Assembly (NCBI GenBank): GCA_016215155.1
Contig: JACRLQ010000004.1
Span: forward strand, 1 to 44,039
Reading direction: 5' to 3'
Origin: Nitrospirota bacterium
Lineage (GTDB): Bacteria > Nitrospirota > Thermodesulfovibrionia > Thermodesulfovibrionales > UBA6898
DNA: 44,039 nucleotides
In this document: positions 8,218 through 16,235 of the stretch, one piece after another
Layout: every line of letters starts with the position of its first letter
Position numbering within the stretch: position 1 is the stretch's first letter
The notes under the pieces: model-generated
What the model saw: only the letters and a program-made list of their open reading frames with translations
Databases searched by the model: none
Told to the model about the DNA's origin: nothing
Position numbers and translations under genes: made by a program

Positions 8218-9684
8218 TTAGGCGGCCGGACGGCCCCTGCCGCGGAGAAATAGATTGTCCTTTGCGAACAGCCAAAGGAGGCTCCTCGCGCTTTTTGCGG
8301 CGGCCTTCAGATCGCCCAGGTTCCTGAGTTCAAGGACTTTTCCAAGAAGAAAAGAAGGCCTGCCATAAAACCTTCTGAAGGCAAGTTGTCTCAGATAAAT
8401 TATCTCGTCTCTGGTCATCGAATAAGGCACGAATGCCGCGCCCTGATATGTATAATCGGAAAGTTCCTCCGAGACCCTGCCGTATTTCTCCAGATTATCA
8501 TGCAGATAGGTCCCCGGGAATGGCGTTATGGCGTGAAAATTGGCAATGTCGGGGTCAAGGTCAACGGCAAACTGTATCGTCTGCAGTCCCTCGGCGAATG
8601 TCTCGCCGGGGATGCCGAACATAAATGGGGTGCTTACCCTGAGCCCCACCTCTTTTGCCGTCTTTACGGCATTTTTGATCTGCTCGAGCGTGGCGCCCTT
8701 TTTTATGGTATTAAGATTCTTCTGCACACCGCTTTCCGCGCCGAAAAGTATCGCCCAGCAGCCTGCGTCCCTGAACGCCTGCAGCAGCGGTCTGTCGACC
8801 TGGTTCACACAGGCGGACGCAAACCATGTGAAGTCCAGTCCGCGGGCCCTAATGCCGCGGGCTATTTCCATGGCTCGGTCATAGTCTCCGGCAAGAGTGT
8901 CGTCGATGAATTTTATTTCTTTATAGCCCTGTTTCAGGCAGAGTTCTATTTCGTCGAGGACACTTGCCACCCCTCTGAACCTGATGCCGCTTTTTCTTTC
9001 CTTGTCTATCTGAAAACAATATATGCACCTTCTGTTACATCCGCGTGATGTCATCAGCACGGCTACGGGCTTTCTCCTGTATGTAGCAGGAGGGGGTATA
9101 TATAGGTTCGTATCGCCCAGGAGTTCTCTCGCCGGAAAAGGCAGGGAATCCAGGTCATCTATTAGCGGTCTTTCAGGGTTGATGACAACGTGTCCTTCGT
9201 CCCTGTAAATAACGCCCTTTACTCCATCGAGTCTATTTCCGGATTCCGGGCCGGCTTCCAGCCGCTGCAGTATTTCGAGGACGGTCACCTCACCCTCACC
9301 GACGACTATCGCATCAAAGAGGCCGCCCGCATCATGCATGCAGGCCTCCTTCACCGCAGTCGGATACGGACCTCCAGCAGAGATAAAAACGTCCCGTCCG
9401 AAAATCGCGCGGACATCAACCGCTGTCTTTTTTGCCTTTTCCCAGCCGAAAGTAGTCGAGTATACGCCGACGAAAGAAGGGCTGAAATCCTCTATTTCGG
9501 AAAGCAGTTTCCGGTGGTCCATAAACGCCCCGTTTATGAACCTCACCTCATGGCCCGCCTCAAGGAGCACCGCGGCCACATATAACGTCCCGAGCGGCTG
9601 CCAGTAATTTATCTGCGAGGCTGCCGTCCTGGATGAGAATATATCTTCAGGGACCCAGGATGGGATGACCAGAGCGCATTTCAT
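8218..9684 (-). CDS. B12-binding-type radical SAM protein
   Basis: A 488-residue protein. Residues about 1-150 form the Rossmann-like cobalamin-binding domain of the BchE-type radical SAM family (QPLGTLYVAAVLLEAGHEV near residue 30, then VGEGE). No DxHxxG cobalamin motif is evident, as is common in this group. The radical SAM core carries C216, C220 and C223 (SRGCNRRCIYCF) for the [4Fe-4S] cluster, followed by IKFIDDTL and an ESG motif. The C-terminal region (about 430-488) is basic and helical. Members perform difficult methylations, cyclisations or rearrangements, often on lipids or tetrapyrroles; this substrate is unknown. Its ATG overlaps the FAD oxidoreductase stop (ATGA), so the two products probably act in one pathway. 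Confidence 0.9.
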   Translation of the reverse strand: MKCALVIPSWVPEDIFSSRTAASQINYWQPLGTLYVAAVLLEAGHEVRFINGAFMDHRKLLSEIEDFSPSFVGVYSTTFGWEKAKKTAVDVRAIFGRDVFISAGGPYPTAVKEACMHDAGGLFDAIVVGEGEVTVLEILQRLEAGPESGNRLDGVKGVIYRDEGHVVINPERPLIDDLDSLPFPARELLGDTNLYIPPPATYRRKPVAVLMTSRGCNRRCIYCFQIDKERKSGIRFRGVASVLDEIELCLKQGYKEIKFIDDTLAGDYDRAMEIARGIRARGLDFTWFASACVNQVDRPLLQAFRDAGCWAILFGAESGVQKNLNTIKKGATLEQIKNAVKTAKEVGLRVSTPFMFGIPGETFAEGLQTIQFAVDLDPDIANFHAITPFPGTYLHDNLEKYGRVSEELSDYTYQGAAFVPYSMTRDEIIYLRQLAFRRFYGRPSFLLGKVLELRNLGDLKAAAKSARSLLWLFAKDNLFLRGRGRPAA

Positions 9685-11114
9685 AGGCCGCTTCCGGCCA
9701 TGACAACGCCTGTCCCGCCGTCCCCGGCAGTTTCAAAAACGGGTTTTCTATCCATTACCTTGTCCGCGGTACGGACGCCCGATTCTATCGCATGGTCCAT
9801 GTTGTAGTACCTGAACATGCCTGACCGCCCCGCGATGTGAAGATTAGTGAAACGCTCCAGATACTTCATAATCACTTCGCATGGTTTTTCGTATCCCACC
9901 TCAAAAAGCGGATAAGCGCGGGGCACTCTTATAACCTGGCTGCCTACGGCCTCTTCGCGTTTTATAAAGCCGAGCTTTTTCAGGTTTTCGATCGTGATGT
10001 CGACAAGACGCCCGTCCGACTCATTCCATATGCCGTCCCCCCTGAAGCTGAAAAATTCCATGACTAGCAGGGACTTTCCCTCCGGGGCCATCTTCCTTGA
10101 CCAGTTGGTAGGTTCATGGATCCTGCCGAAGGGTATCTTTTTCTCGGGGACGTAAATCCAGGTCTGATCGGTCACCTGCGCCCTGTCTACCATGACCGCC
10201 ACAACGACAAGGTCCCTGAATCTGAGCATCGACGCGGCCTTAAGAACGTCTTCCGGAGGAAGCGGATTGAGCATCCGCACAAGAGCGGGCAGCGGCACGC
10301 TGGATATAAATTCCCTGCCGTAAAAAATACCGGAACCGGACCGATTAGAGGCGAACACGCTTTCTACCGTCCGTCCGTCATGGTTGACCTGTCCGACCGA
10401 GGTCCCGGTATAGACCATGCCGCTTTTTTCAATCTCCTCTTTGAGTCTATCCGAAATCCGTCCGATACCAAGCTCAGGGTAGAGAAAGCTGTCGGCCAGC
10501 GTCGGAAGTTCTCTGCCGCTTACCCTGAAGAAGGCATTTTTTATCGCGCCCGACAGCGAAAGCCCTTTGATCCGCTGGGCGACCCATTCCGCGCTGATCC
10601 TGTCGCAGCCGATTCCCCAGACCTTTTCACTGTATTCCCTGAAGTAGATATTAAACATGGTGCGGCCGAATTTGCTCACGACCCAGTCTTCAAGGGAAAC
10701 GATCTCCTTTTCATTCATTACGGAGCGGAGCCTGTTAAGGCCGTAATCAGCTATCGCCTTAACAGTCGTGGGAATCCCGAGTCCGAAAAGGGCATTGACA
10801 GGCTTGAGGGGATAGTCAAAGAATCTGTCCCTCAGGTATATCTTGCTGGACCGGCCGACGGCGATGAGTTCATCCCCCATCAGGTCCCTCACGAAGGCGT
10901 TGGTCCTTTCGTCCTTTGTGAAAAACCTGTGTCCGCCGAGGTCAAAACGATATCCGTCCGTTTCTATCGTTCTTGAGAGTCCTCCGACCTCATGATCACG
11001 TTCAAACAGCGTTACGCCGCGGCCGGCGGAAGACAGACGATGGCCCGCCGACAGCCCGGTAAGGCCGCCACCCAGTATTATTGTTGTATTTTTGCTCTCA
11101 GGAGTATCAATCAT
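9681..11114 (-). CDS. NAD(P)/FAD-dependent oxidoreductase (amine-oxidase/UGM-like)
   Basis: A 477-residue flavoprotein. The dinucleotide-binding motif GGGLTGLSAGHRL is at about residues 15-27, followed by the E/R-rich FERDHEVGGLSRT segment and the GGHRFF loop of the protoporphyrinogen oxidase/phytoene desaturase/UDP-galactopyranose-mutase superfamily. The C-terminus keeps the FAD-contact region (NLHIAGRSGMFRYYNMDHAIESG). The GRSGMFRYYNMD segment resembles mutase-like members of polysaccharide loci, but nucleotide-sugar mutase activity cannot be claimed. It is coupled by a 4-base overlap to the radical SAM gene downstream. It lies 38 bases after the TusA-like gene and could share its transcript. 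Confidence 0.88.
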   Translation of the reverse strand: MIDTPESKNTTIILGGGLTGLSAGHRLSSAGRGVTLFERDHEVGGLSRTIETDGYRFDLGGHRFFTKDERTNAFVRDLMGDELIAVGRSSKIYLRDRFFDYPLKPVNALFGLGIPTTVKAIADYGLNRLRSVMNEKEIVSLEDWVVSKFGRTMFNIYFREYSEKVWGIGCDRISAEWVAQRIKGLSLSGAIKNAFFRVSGRELPTLADSFLYPELGIGRISDRLKEEIEKSGMVYTGTSVGQVNHDGRTVESVFASNRSGSGIFYGREFISSVPLPALVRMLNPLPPEDVLKAASMLRFRDLVVVAVMVDRAQVTDQTWIYVPEKKIPFGRIHEPTNWSRKMAPEGKSLLVMEFFSFRGDGIWNESDGRLVDITIENLKKLGFIKREEAVGSQVIRVPRAYPLFEVGYEKPCEVIMKYLERFTNLHIAGRSGMFRYYNMDHAIESGVRTADKVMDRKPVFETAGDGGTGVVMAGSGL

Positions 11115-11152
11115 GACCTAACAGTATAAACAATATCCTCAGCGGGGCAATG

Positions 11153-11404
11153 CTACCCGGCGCATCCGCAGGAACCGCCGGTCAAATGCAGCAGGTTATA
11201 CCCTTCCTTTTCTTCCGCCTCGATTCGATAGCCGGACATGGCCGCGAAAGACTTCAGCTGCATTATTGAGATCTTTTCATCTACGAGGATATCGATACAT
11301 TCTCCATTTATGCGGCAAGACGACATTGTTTCCCTGAGCCGCCTGAAAATTTCTATCTGCTCGAGATTCCGCGCATCCAGTTGCATTGCGTATTTTAAAA
11401 GCAA
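11153..11404 (-). CDS. TusA-like sulfur-carrier fold protein lacking the CPxP motif
   Basis: An 83-residue protein (77 if it starts at the ATG at 11386; the TTG at 11404 has a weak AGG upstream). The profile LDARNL...GECIDILVDEKISIMQLKSFAAMSGYRI matches the beta-alpha-beta layout of TusA/SirA proteins. The catalytic CPxP at the start of helix 1 is replaced by LEQIEIF. Cysteines occur instead at C30, C36, C79 and C81, the last two in a GGSCGCAG tail. TusA proteins relay persulfide sulfur; the loss of the usual Cys leaves its activity open. A YeeE/YedE transporter lies just upstream, a common TusA neighbour. The intervening terminator suggests mostly separate transcription. Confidence 0.65.
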   Translation of the reverse strand: MLLKYAMQLDARNLEQIEIFRRLRETMSSCRINGECIDILVDEKISIMQLKSFAAMSGYRIEAEEKEGYNLLHLTGGSCGCAG

Positions 11405-11457
11405 TGCAGCCTATTTTTCCAGCAGACTGCTGAGGGGGCCGGTTTATTTGGTCCCAT

Positions 11458-11500
11458 AAAAAAACCTGAGGGAACATTTAACACATCCCCTCAGGTTTTT
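11458..11500 (-). terminator. Intrinsic terminator after the YeeE/YedE gene (bidirectional)
   Basis: The stem AAAACCTGAGGG (11461-11472) pairs with CCCCTCAGGTTTT (11487-11499) around a 14-base loop. A-runs on the left and T-runs on the right make it functional on either strand. It lies 20 bases past the transporter stop, in front of the TusA-like gene. Confidence 0.9.
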
Positions 11501-11519
11501 CCAGGCAATAAAATTAACT

Positions 11520-12602
11520 CTATATGTCTTCCATGGGTTTGATGAATTTATAGTAGACCATGGTCCAGTTTCCGAGTACTATCGCTATAGTGGCCGCGAT
11601 GCTGCCGATCGACAGAGTTGTAAAACCCGTAAGGGCCTGTCCGACGTTACAGCCTCCGGCAACCGAAGCGCTGAATCCCATAAGAAAACTGCCGCCCATG
11701 ACCGTCAGCATCTCCTGCGCCGGGGGGATTTTCCATTTGAATTCCCTGAGGATTTTTGCGCTGATAAAGGCGCCTATGGGCACGCCGATATAGAAAAACT
11801 CCCCCCAGGTCACCTTGAAGCCCGCCAGATCAAACATAGGAAAAAACTTCGACCTCGCATCTCCGATAAGGAAGGTAAACATCGTCTCGCCTGCCGGGGT
11901 CGTAAAGTTCATGCCCCTCGCAAAACCCGGCGAGCCCCAGTTCTCGGAAGCCCAGAAGGTGACAAGCCCCATAACACCGATAAGCGATCCCGCGACCGAC
12001 CAGAAAAAACCCTTCTGCTTGCCGAACGCAAAAGGCTTCCCCGTAAGCACATAAACAAAACATCCCACGCACAGCACCCCGATAACAATCCACTTCATCA
12101 TAGGATCGTCACCTAAAAAACCATGGAGAGTATAGGGGGCGCCCTCCGCTCCGGCCAGCTTGACGCTCCTGAGCAGGTCATACACCGGCTTCAGGATACC
12201 ATTGGTCGTTGCGCCGATACCAAAGAGAAAACAAAATACCGCGACGATGGAGGCGACCTGCCCCTCGCCCACCCTGTAAATAATGCCGCTTCCGCACCCA
12301 CCGGCAAGGACCATGCCTATACCGAAGAGATATCCGCCGATGATATTCGCAAGCGGATAGAAGGTCTGGGCCTTAAGATGAATAATCCCCATGTCTGCAA
12401 GGGCGTTCCCGCCGATCAGCATGATAATCAGCGCGATCAGATAAGCCTGGAACAGGTTATATTCCTTGATGAAGATGATGTCCCTGAACGCGCTGTTCAT
12501 GCAGAACCGCCCGCGCTGCAAAATAAGCCCGACGAGCCCTCCGCAGAGCAATCCAGTGACAATAAACGCTAATGATACGCCTTGCAGTGCTTCTGATTCC
12601 AT
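11520..12602 (-). CDS. YeeE/YedE-family sulfur (thiosulfate-type) transporter
   Basis: A 360-residue polytopic inner-membrane protein with roughly nine or ten hydrophobic segments. The conserved cysteine sites of the YeeE/YedE family are all present: C34 (QRGRFCMNSAFRD), C103 (AGGCGSGIIYRVGEGQ) and C318 (AGGCNVGQALTG). The two GGC motifs sit in the pseudo-repeated halves. Family members import thiosulfate or related sulfur species, and the cysteines are known to act in transport. The nearby TusA-like gene fits a sulfur-acquisition or sulfur-relay role. It has a strong own promoter and a good Shine-Dalgarno (GGGAGG), and it ends in a strong terminator, so it looks monocistronic. Confidence 0.92.
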   Translation of the reverse strand: MESEALQGVSLAFIVTGLLCGGLVGLILQRGRFCMNSAFRDIIFIKEYNLFQAYLIALIIMLIGGNALADMGIIHLKAQTFYPLANIIGGYLFGIGMVLAGGCGSGIIYRVGEGQVASIVAVFCFLFGIGATTNGILKPVYDLLRSVKLAGAEGAPYTLHGFLGDDPMMKWIVIGVLCVGCFVYVLTGKPFAFGKQKGFFWSVAGSLIGVMGLVTFWASENWGSPGFARGMNFTTPAGETMFTFLIGDARSKFFPMFDLAGFKVTWGEFFYIGVPIGAFISAKILREFKWKIPPAQEMLTVMGGSFLMGFSASVAGGCNVGQALTGFTTLSIGSIAATIAIVLGNWTMVYYKFIKPMEDI

Positions 12603-12629
12603 TGCCTACCTCCCAGAAAAATTTTGTTT

Positions 12630-12658
12630 AAAATATCACAGCGCCCTTCGTTTGTCAA
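12630..12658 (-). promoter_or_regulatory. Sigma-70-type promoter of the YeeE/YedE gene
   Basis: On the minus strand, a perfect TTGACA (12653-12658) lies 17 bases before TATTTT (12630-12635). The expected start is about 20 bases upstream of the ATG at 12602, with GGGAGG as ribosome site in between. Confidence 0.75.
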
Positions 12659-12691
12659 CGACGGACCTATTAATTATGTTAATAAAGTTAT

Positions 12692-14386
12692 TTAGTACGC
12701 AGAATTTTCAGGATCATAATAAACCGTCACGATCGTCCTGAACATAAATTCATTTTCATCCGTACTGAAAAGCCGGGATTTCCGGTATTTTCCGACTTTA
12801 TTCTTAATATCCCCCGGCAGCGGCGCCGAAGGCCGGTCAGCGATCACCACCACCGCCGCAGGGTAACGGTTTCCTTTGCCGGCATCGCCTGCATAGTATG
12901 CCGGGTTCCTATATTCCCAGGTGAACCGCAGAGACGATGTATATTGTTCATACGGACCCTGCTTGCCGTCGTCATTGTACTCATAACGTATGTTTTTCCG
13001 GGTGAACAGATCCAGTATGGGAACCGCGACCGCGGGGTTGGCCGGCGGCCTTTCGTCATATACGGTAAAGACCTCGGCGTCTGCCCCCGGTAAGCGGTCA
13101 AGGAACTCCCCGGCGGTCTTCAGGTTGACCATGGTAATTTCATTCAAATATGGCCGATATGCAAAAAAAGCGATTACCACAGAGGAAATGACGACTGATG
13201 ATAATATAAACCTGCGCATATGAGCCGACCTGAGACGCATAAGTCCATAGGCGGCCATGAGCCCCAGCATAGGAAAGACCATGATGATATAGCGGGCCCT
13301 CCGGATCTGGAGCGCAAAAACCAGAATTACCAGCCATGCGATGATGATGTAACTCAAATCCCGGCCGCGCATGGCGGCCCATATGGACCAGGCTGCCGCC
13401 AGGCTTATTACAGGATGCGCCTGAAACAAAAAGGTCGAGGCGAAGCTCTCTCCCCACCTGCCCAGCCCGGGTCTCTGGTAATCAAGCAGCAGGGCAAGCT
13501 GATTGAAGACGACATCATGCTTTGCCCAAAAAAACAGCCCTATAACAGCTCCTGAACAAAGGAAGACCATCAGGCCCCGTAAGAGCACGTCCGTTGAGCG
13601 GCTTGACATCATCCCGCCCTCCAGTGCGGACTCCCGTCTCCCCGCGCAATAAACGTATAACACAACAGGGAGTTCGGTCAGCGCCGGCACGGACGAATAC
13701 TTGGTAAAAAAACATAGACAGACTGAAACCGTCGACAGCGGTATCAGCCATCCTCCGCGTTCGAGCGCAAGGATAAACGTATAGACCGACAGCATAAGAA
13801 AAAACATAAGCGGCACGTCCACGAGCATCAGAGGGACCTGAGAATACAGGTAGGGAATTCCAAGAAGAAACACCCCTCCCGCAAAACCCGTGTCCTCGTC
13901 CCATAGTCTCCGCCCGATCAGGAATGTCAGAACAACAGTGGCCGAAAACATAAGCGCCGTCAAAGCCTGGATATATTCCCGCACTTCTCCGAAAACCCGG
14001 AAAATGAGACCGAACAGCAGAGGCATGACCGGCATATCGGTCCAGACCGGGATTTCCCTCCCCCACTCCCTGAGGAAATAGCCCGGCCCGTAGAGTTCCA
14101 GATATTTTGCCTGGCTGATATATCTGGAGGCATCGACAATAAGCTCAGGTTCACTCCAGAACTGCATGCAGGCGGCATACGAACCGGCAAAGAGGAAAAT
14201 GATCCGGTAATGCTTTTTTAATCTAATCGGATTAATCAGTACTGCCAGAATAATCCCGGCGGAAAATACCTTGAAAACCCAAAGGGGATCGGCGTAATTG
14301 AAGACAGACTCCCAACTCGTGAACCGGTTGTCAATGAGGAGCCCTTCCCCGCCGTGCCGCCCGAGGTAACGTCCCGGCCTAGCCAC
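12692..14386 (-). CDS. GT-C (family 39/ArnT-like) membrane glycosyltransferase
   Basis: A 564-residue protein with about ten to twelve membrane helices. It has a soluble C-terminal part (about 430-564). An acidic segment after the first helices (SEPELIVDASRYISQAKY, about 76-93) and a WTDMP segment match the first periplasmic loop of GT-C enzymes, where the catalytic Asp and lipid-linked sugar bind. Such enzymes move sugars from polyprenyl-phosphate donors to lipid A, glycans or proteins on the periplasmic side; acceptor and donor here are unknown. The GTG start overlaps the end of the fused heptosyltransferase gene by 8 bases. It is the last gene of the long envelope operon. Confidence 0.8.
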   Translation of the reverse strand: MARPGRYLGRHGGEGLLIDNRFTSWESVFNYADPLWVFKVFSAGIILAVLINPIRLKKHYRIIFLFAGSYAACMQFWSEPELIVDASRYISQAKYLELYGPGYFLREWGREIPVWTDMPVMPLLFGLIFRVFGEVREYIQALTALMFSATVVLTFLIGRRLWDEDTGFAGGVFLLGIPYLYSQVPLMLVDVPLMFFLMLSVYTFILALERGGWLIPLSTVSVCLCFFTKYSSVPALTELPVVLYVYCAGRRESALEGGMMSSRSTDVLLRGLMVFLCSGAVIGLFFWAKHDVVFNQLALLLDYQRPGLGRWGESFASTFLFQAHPVISLAAAWSIWAAMRGRDLSYIIIAWLVILVFALQIRRARYIIMVFPMLGLMAAYGLMRLRSAHMRRFILSSVVISSVVIAFFAYRPYLNEITMVNLKTAGEFLDRLPGADAEVFTVYDERPPANPAVAVPILDLFTRKNIRYEYNDDGKQGPYEQYTSSLRFTWEYRNPAYYAGDAGKGNRYPAAVVVIADRPSAPLPGDIKNKVGKYRKSRLFSTDENEFMFRTIVTVYYDPENSAY

Positions 14387-15902
14387 AGATTATCTTTACG
14401 ACATCTTTGAGGTCACGGGCCACTCTGTCGGCACTCGGCGCCCGTTCCTCCTGGCCCGTCGTGACATGAATGCCGACGGCCCCCGCCGCTTTTGCAAGCC
14501 GCATATCGACGTCCTTGTCCCCCACGACAAAAGACCTCTTAAGGTCGATCCCGTGGTCGACTCTCGCTTCAAAGAGCATTCCCGGCTCCGGCTTTCTGCA
14601 GGAACAATGCTCATCCGGATGATGGGGACAGTAATAAAACCCGTCAAAACCATATGAGCCGGTAAATATGGCATTTATTTCTTTGACAAACGACTCATCG
14701 ACCAGACCCCTCGCGACACCGGACTGATTTGAGACGCCTATCAGCTTGAACCCTTTTTCCTTCAGCGCCTTAAGTTCGGATATCCCGGAAAAGACCTCGA
14801 AGTCTTCCATGCGCGACAGATAGTGCGCATCGCGGCAAAGAGTCCCGTCCCTGTCGAAAAAAACGGCCCTATTGGGTTTGAGAAGCCCCATCGCAGCCCC
14901 AAAGACCTCATCCGGTGTTATTGCTTCCATGCAGATAACTTCCGTTTTGTCACATTTTCTTTTGAAACAAGGGGCGCAGCCCACCTCTTTGCTGAGGGCA
15001 ATATTTCCTTTTGAGGGAAGCCTGGTGACGGGGGCGACAGGACCGAATATCCCGACAACCGGTGTCCTGACAGCATAGCCGATATGCATCGGACCGGAAT
15101 CATTTGAGATGAGAACGTCACATTCCGAGATAAGGGCGGGCAGTTCCCTGAGAGTCGTCTTTCCGGCAAGACTGAGCGCCCTGCCCTGGGAGGCCTCCGG
15201 AAGGCCCAGAATTATCCGGTCCGCGGAGGCAACTTCGCCAGGCCCGCCCAACAGCACGACGCTGCCGCCCGTGGCCTCCATTGTCCGCCCGGCGACTTCC
15301 ATGAATCTTTCCGCGGACCATCGTCTTGAAGAAGAACCAAAGGCCCCGGGGGCCATGCCTATAACAGGCCTGCTCAAAGAGGCAAGCCTCCCACGCGCGC
15401 TGAATCTTTCCTGAAGCGTAAGGTATATCCAAGGCAGGGCCGATTCAGCGTTAACCCCCGCGGCCCGGATTAGATCAAGATAATATTCAGAGTCATGAGA
15501 ATCCCGGTATATTTTTTCAGCAGGGTCGATGCTGTCGGTCAGTAATATCCCTCTTGCGTCCCGGCCATAGCCAAGTCTCACCGGGATCCGGGCAAGCCAG
15601 GCGATGAGCGCGGCTTCGAGCGCATTTTGGAACAATACGGCAAGACAGAACCCCCTCCCCTTCAATTCCCCCGCCAGCCTGCAGATCCCCCTGATCCCCC
15701 TGTGTTCAGGCCTGTAAAGGATGATCTCGTCAATGTCAGGGTCCTTTTCGAAGAGGGCAGCCACCCATGGCTTAACAAGCAGCGAGAGTTTCGACCCGGG
15801 CATGGCCCTCTTCAACGCCCTGATGGCGGGCATCGTCATCACGGCATCCCCGACCCAGTTGACACCCCTTATGAGAATTTTATCGCACTTTTTTGGGATC
15901 AC
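14379..15902 (-). CDS. Fused heptosyltransferase (GT9, WaaF-like) and heptose-bisphosphate phosphatase (GmhB-like)
   Basis: A 507-residue two-domain protein. Residues about 1-340 are a GT9 ADP-heptose:LPS heptosyltransferase: GVNWVGDAVMTMPAIRALK at the N-terminus, and ISNDSGPMHIGYAV plus GIFGP in the sugar-nucleotide half. Residues about 345-507 are a HAD phosphatase of the GmhB type, with catalytic D350 and D352 (FFDRDGTL), SNQSGVARG, the zinc-loop CPHHPDEHCSCRKPEPGM and GDKDVDM. GmhB removes the 1- or 7-phosphate of heptose bisphosphate while making ADP-heptose, and GT9 uses ADP-heptose for the LPS inner core. The fusion therefore joins an early and a late step of one pathway. It overlaps the CMD gene (23 bases) and the GT-C gene (8 bases). 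Confidence 0.92.
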   Translation of the reverse strand: MIPKKCDKILIRGVNWVGDAVMTMPAIRALKRAMPGSKLSLLVKPWVAALFEKDPDIDEIILYRPEHRGIRGICRLAGELKGRGFCLAVLFQNALEAALIAWLARIPVRLGYGRDARGILLTDSIDPAEKIYRDSHDSEYYLDLIRAAGVNAESALPWIYLTLQERFSARGRLASLSRPVIGMAPGAFGSSSRRWSAERFMEVAGRTMEATGGSVVLLGGPGEVASADRIILGLPEASQGRALSLAGKTTLRELPALISECDVLISNDSGPMHIGYAVRTPVVGIFGPVAPVTRLPSKGNIALSKEVGCAPCFKRKCDKTEVICMEAITPDEVFGAAMGLLKPNRAVFFDRDGTLCRDAHYLSRMEDFEVFSGISELKALKEKGFKLIGVSNQSGVARGLVDESFVKEINAIFTGSYGFDGFYYCPHHPDEHCSCRKPEPGMLFEARVDHGIDLKRSFVVGDKDVDMRLAKAAGAVGIHVTTGQEERAPSADRVARDLKDVVKIICG

Positions 15903-16215
15903 TGTCCATCGCTATTATATCCTCGATCCATGACAGCGACGCGGAGACCGCTGGAAAGCCGATAGTGCTCGTCAGAAGGAGCAGCGTATGATATATTTCA
16001 TCAGGTTTTGCGCCTGCTTCGAGCGCCCGTCTTGCATGTGAATGCACGGAACCCTCCGACCTTACGGCAGCCGCGCCCGCCAGCTGTATAAGCTGGGAGA
16101 CTTTTTCGTCAAGGGGGCCCGCCTCACGCACGGTTTTTCCGAGATTGTTGACCGCGGTAAAATATTTCTTGAACCTTCTTCTTATGCTCAGATACTGGTC
16201 AGGCAGTTTTGACAT
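15880..16215 (-). CDS. Carboxymuconolactone decarboxylase (CMD/AhpD-fold) family protein
   Basis: A 111-residue all-helical protein with the CMD core: IQLAGAAAVRSEGSVHSHARRALEAGAKPDEIYHTLLL. The AhpD redox CxxC is absent, replaced by SEGSVHSH, so peroxidase-coupled thiol chemistry is not expected. The strong ribosome site GGGAGG precedes the ATG. It sits 20 bases after gspD and overlaps the fused heptosyltransferase gene by 23 bases. The function is unknown; decarboxylase activity should not be assumed from the family name. Confidence 0.85.
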   Translation of the reverse strand: MSKLPDQYLSIRRRFKKYFTAVNNLGKTVREAGPLDEKVSQLIQLAGAAAVRSEGSVHSHARRALEAGAKPDEIYHTLLLLTSTIGFPAVSASLSWIEDIIAMDSDPKKVR

Positions 16216-16235
16216 AGCAACCTCCCTCGCGGCCC

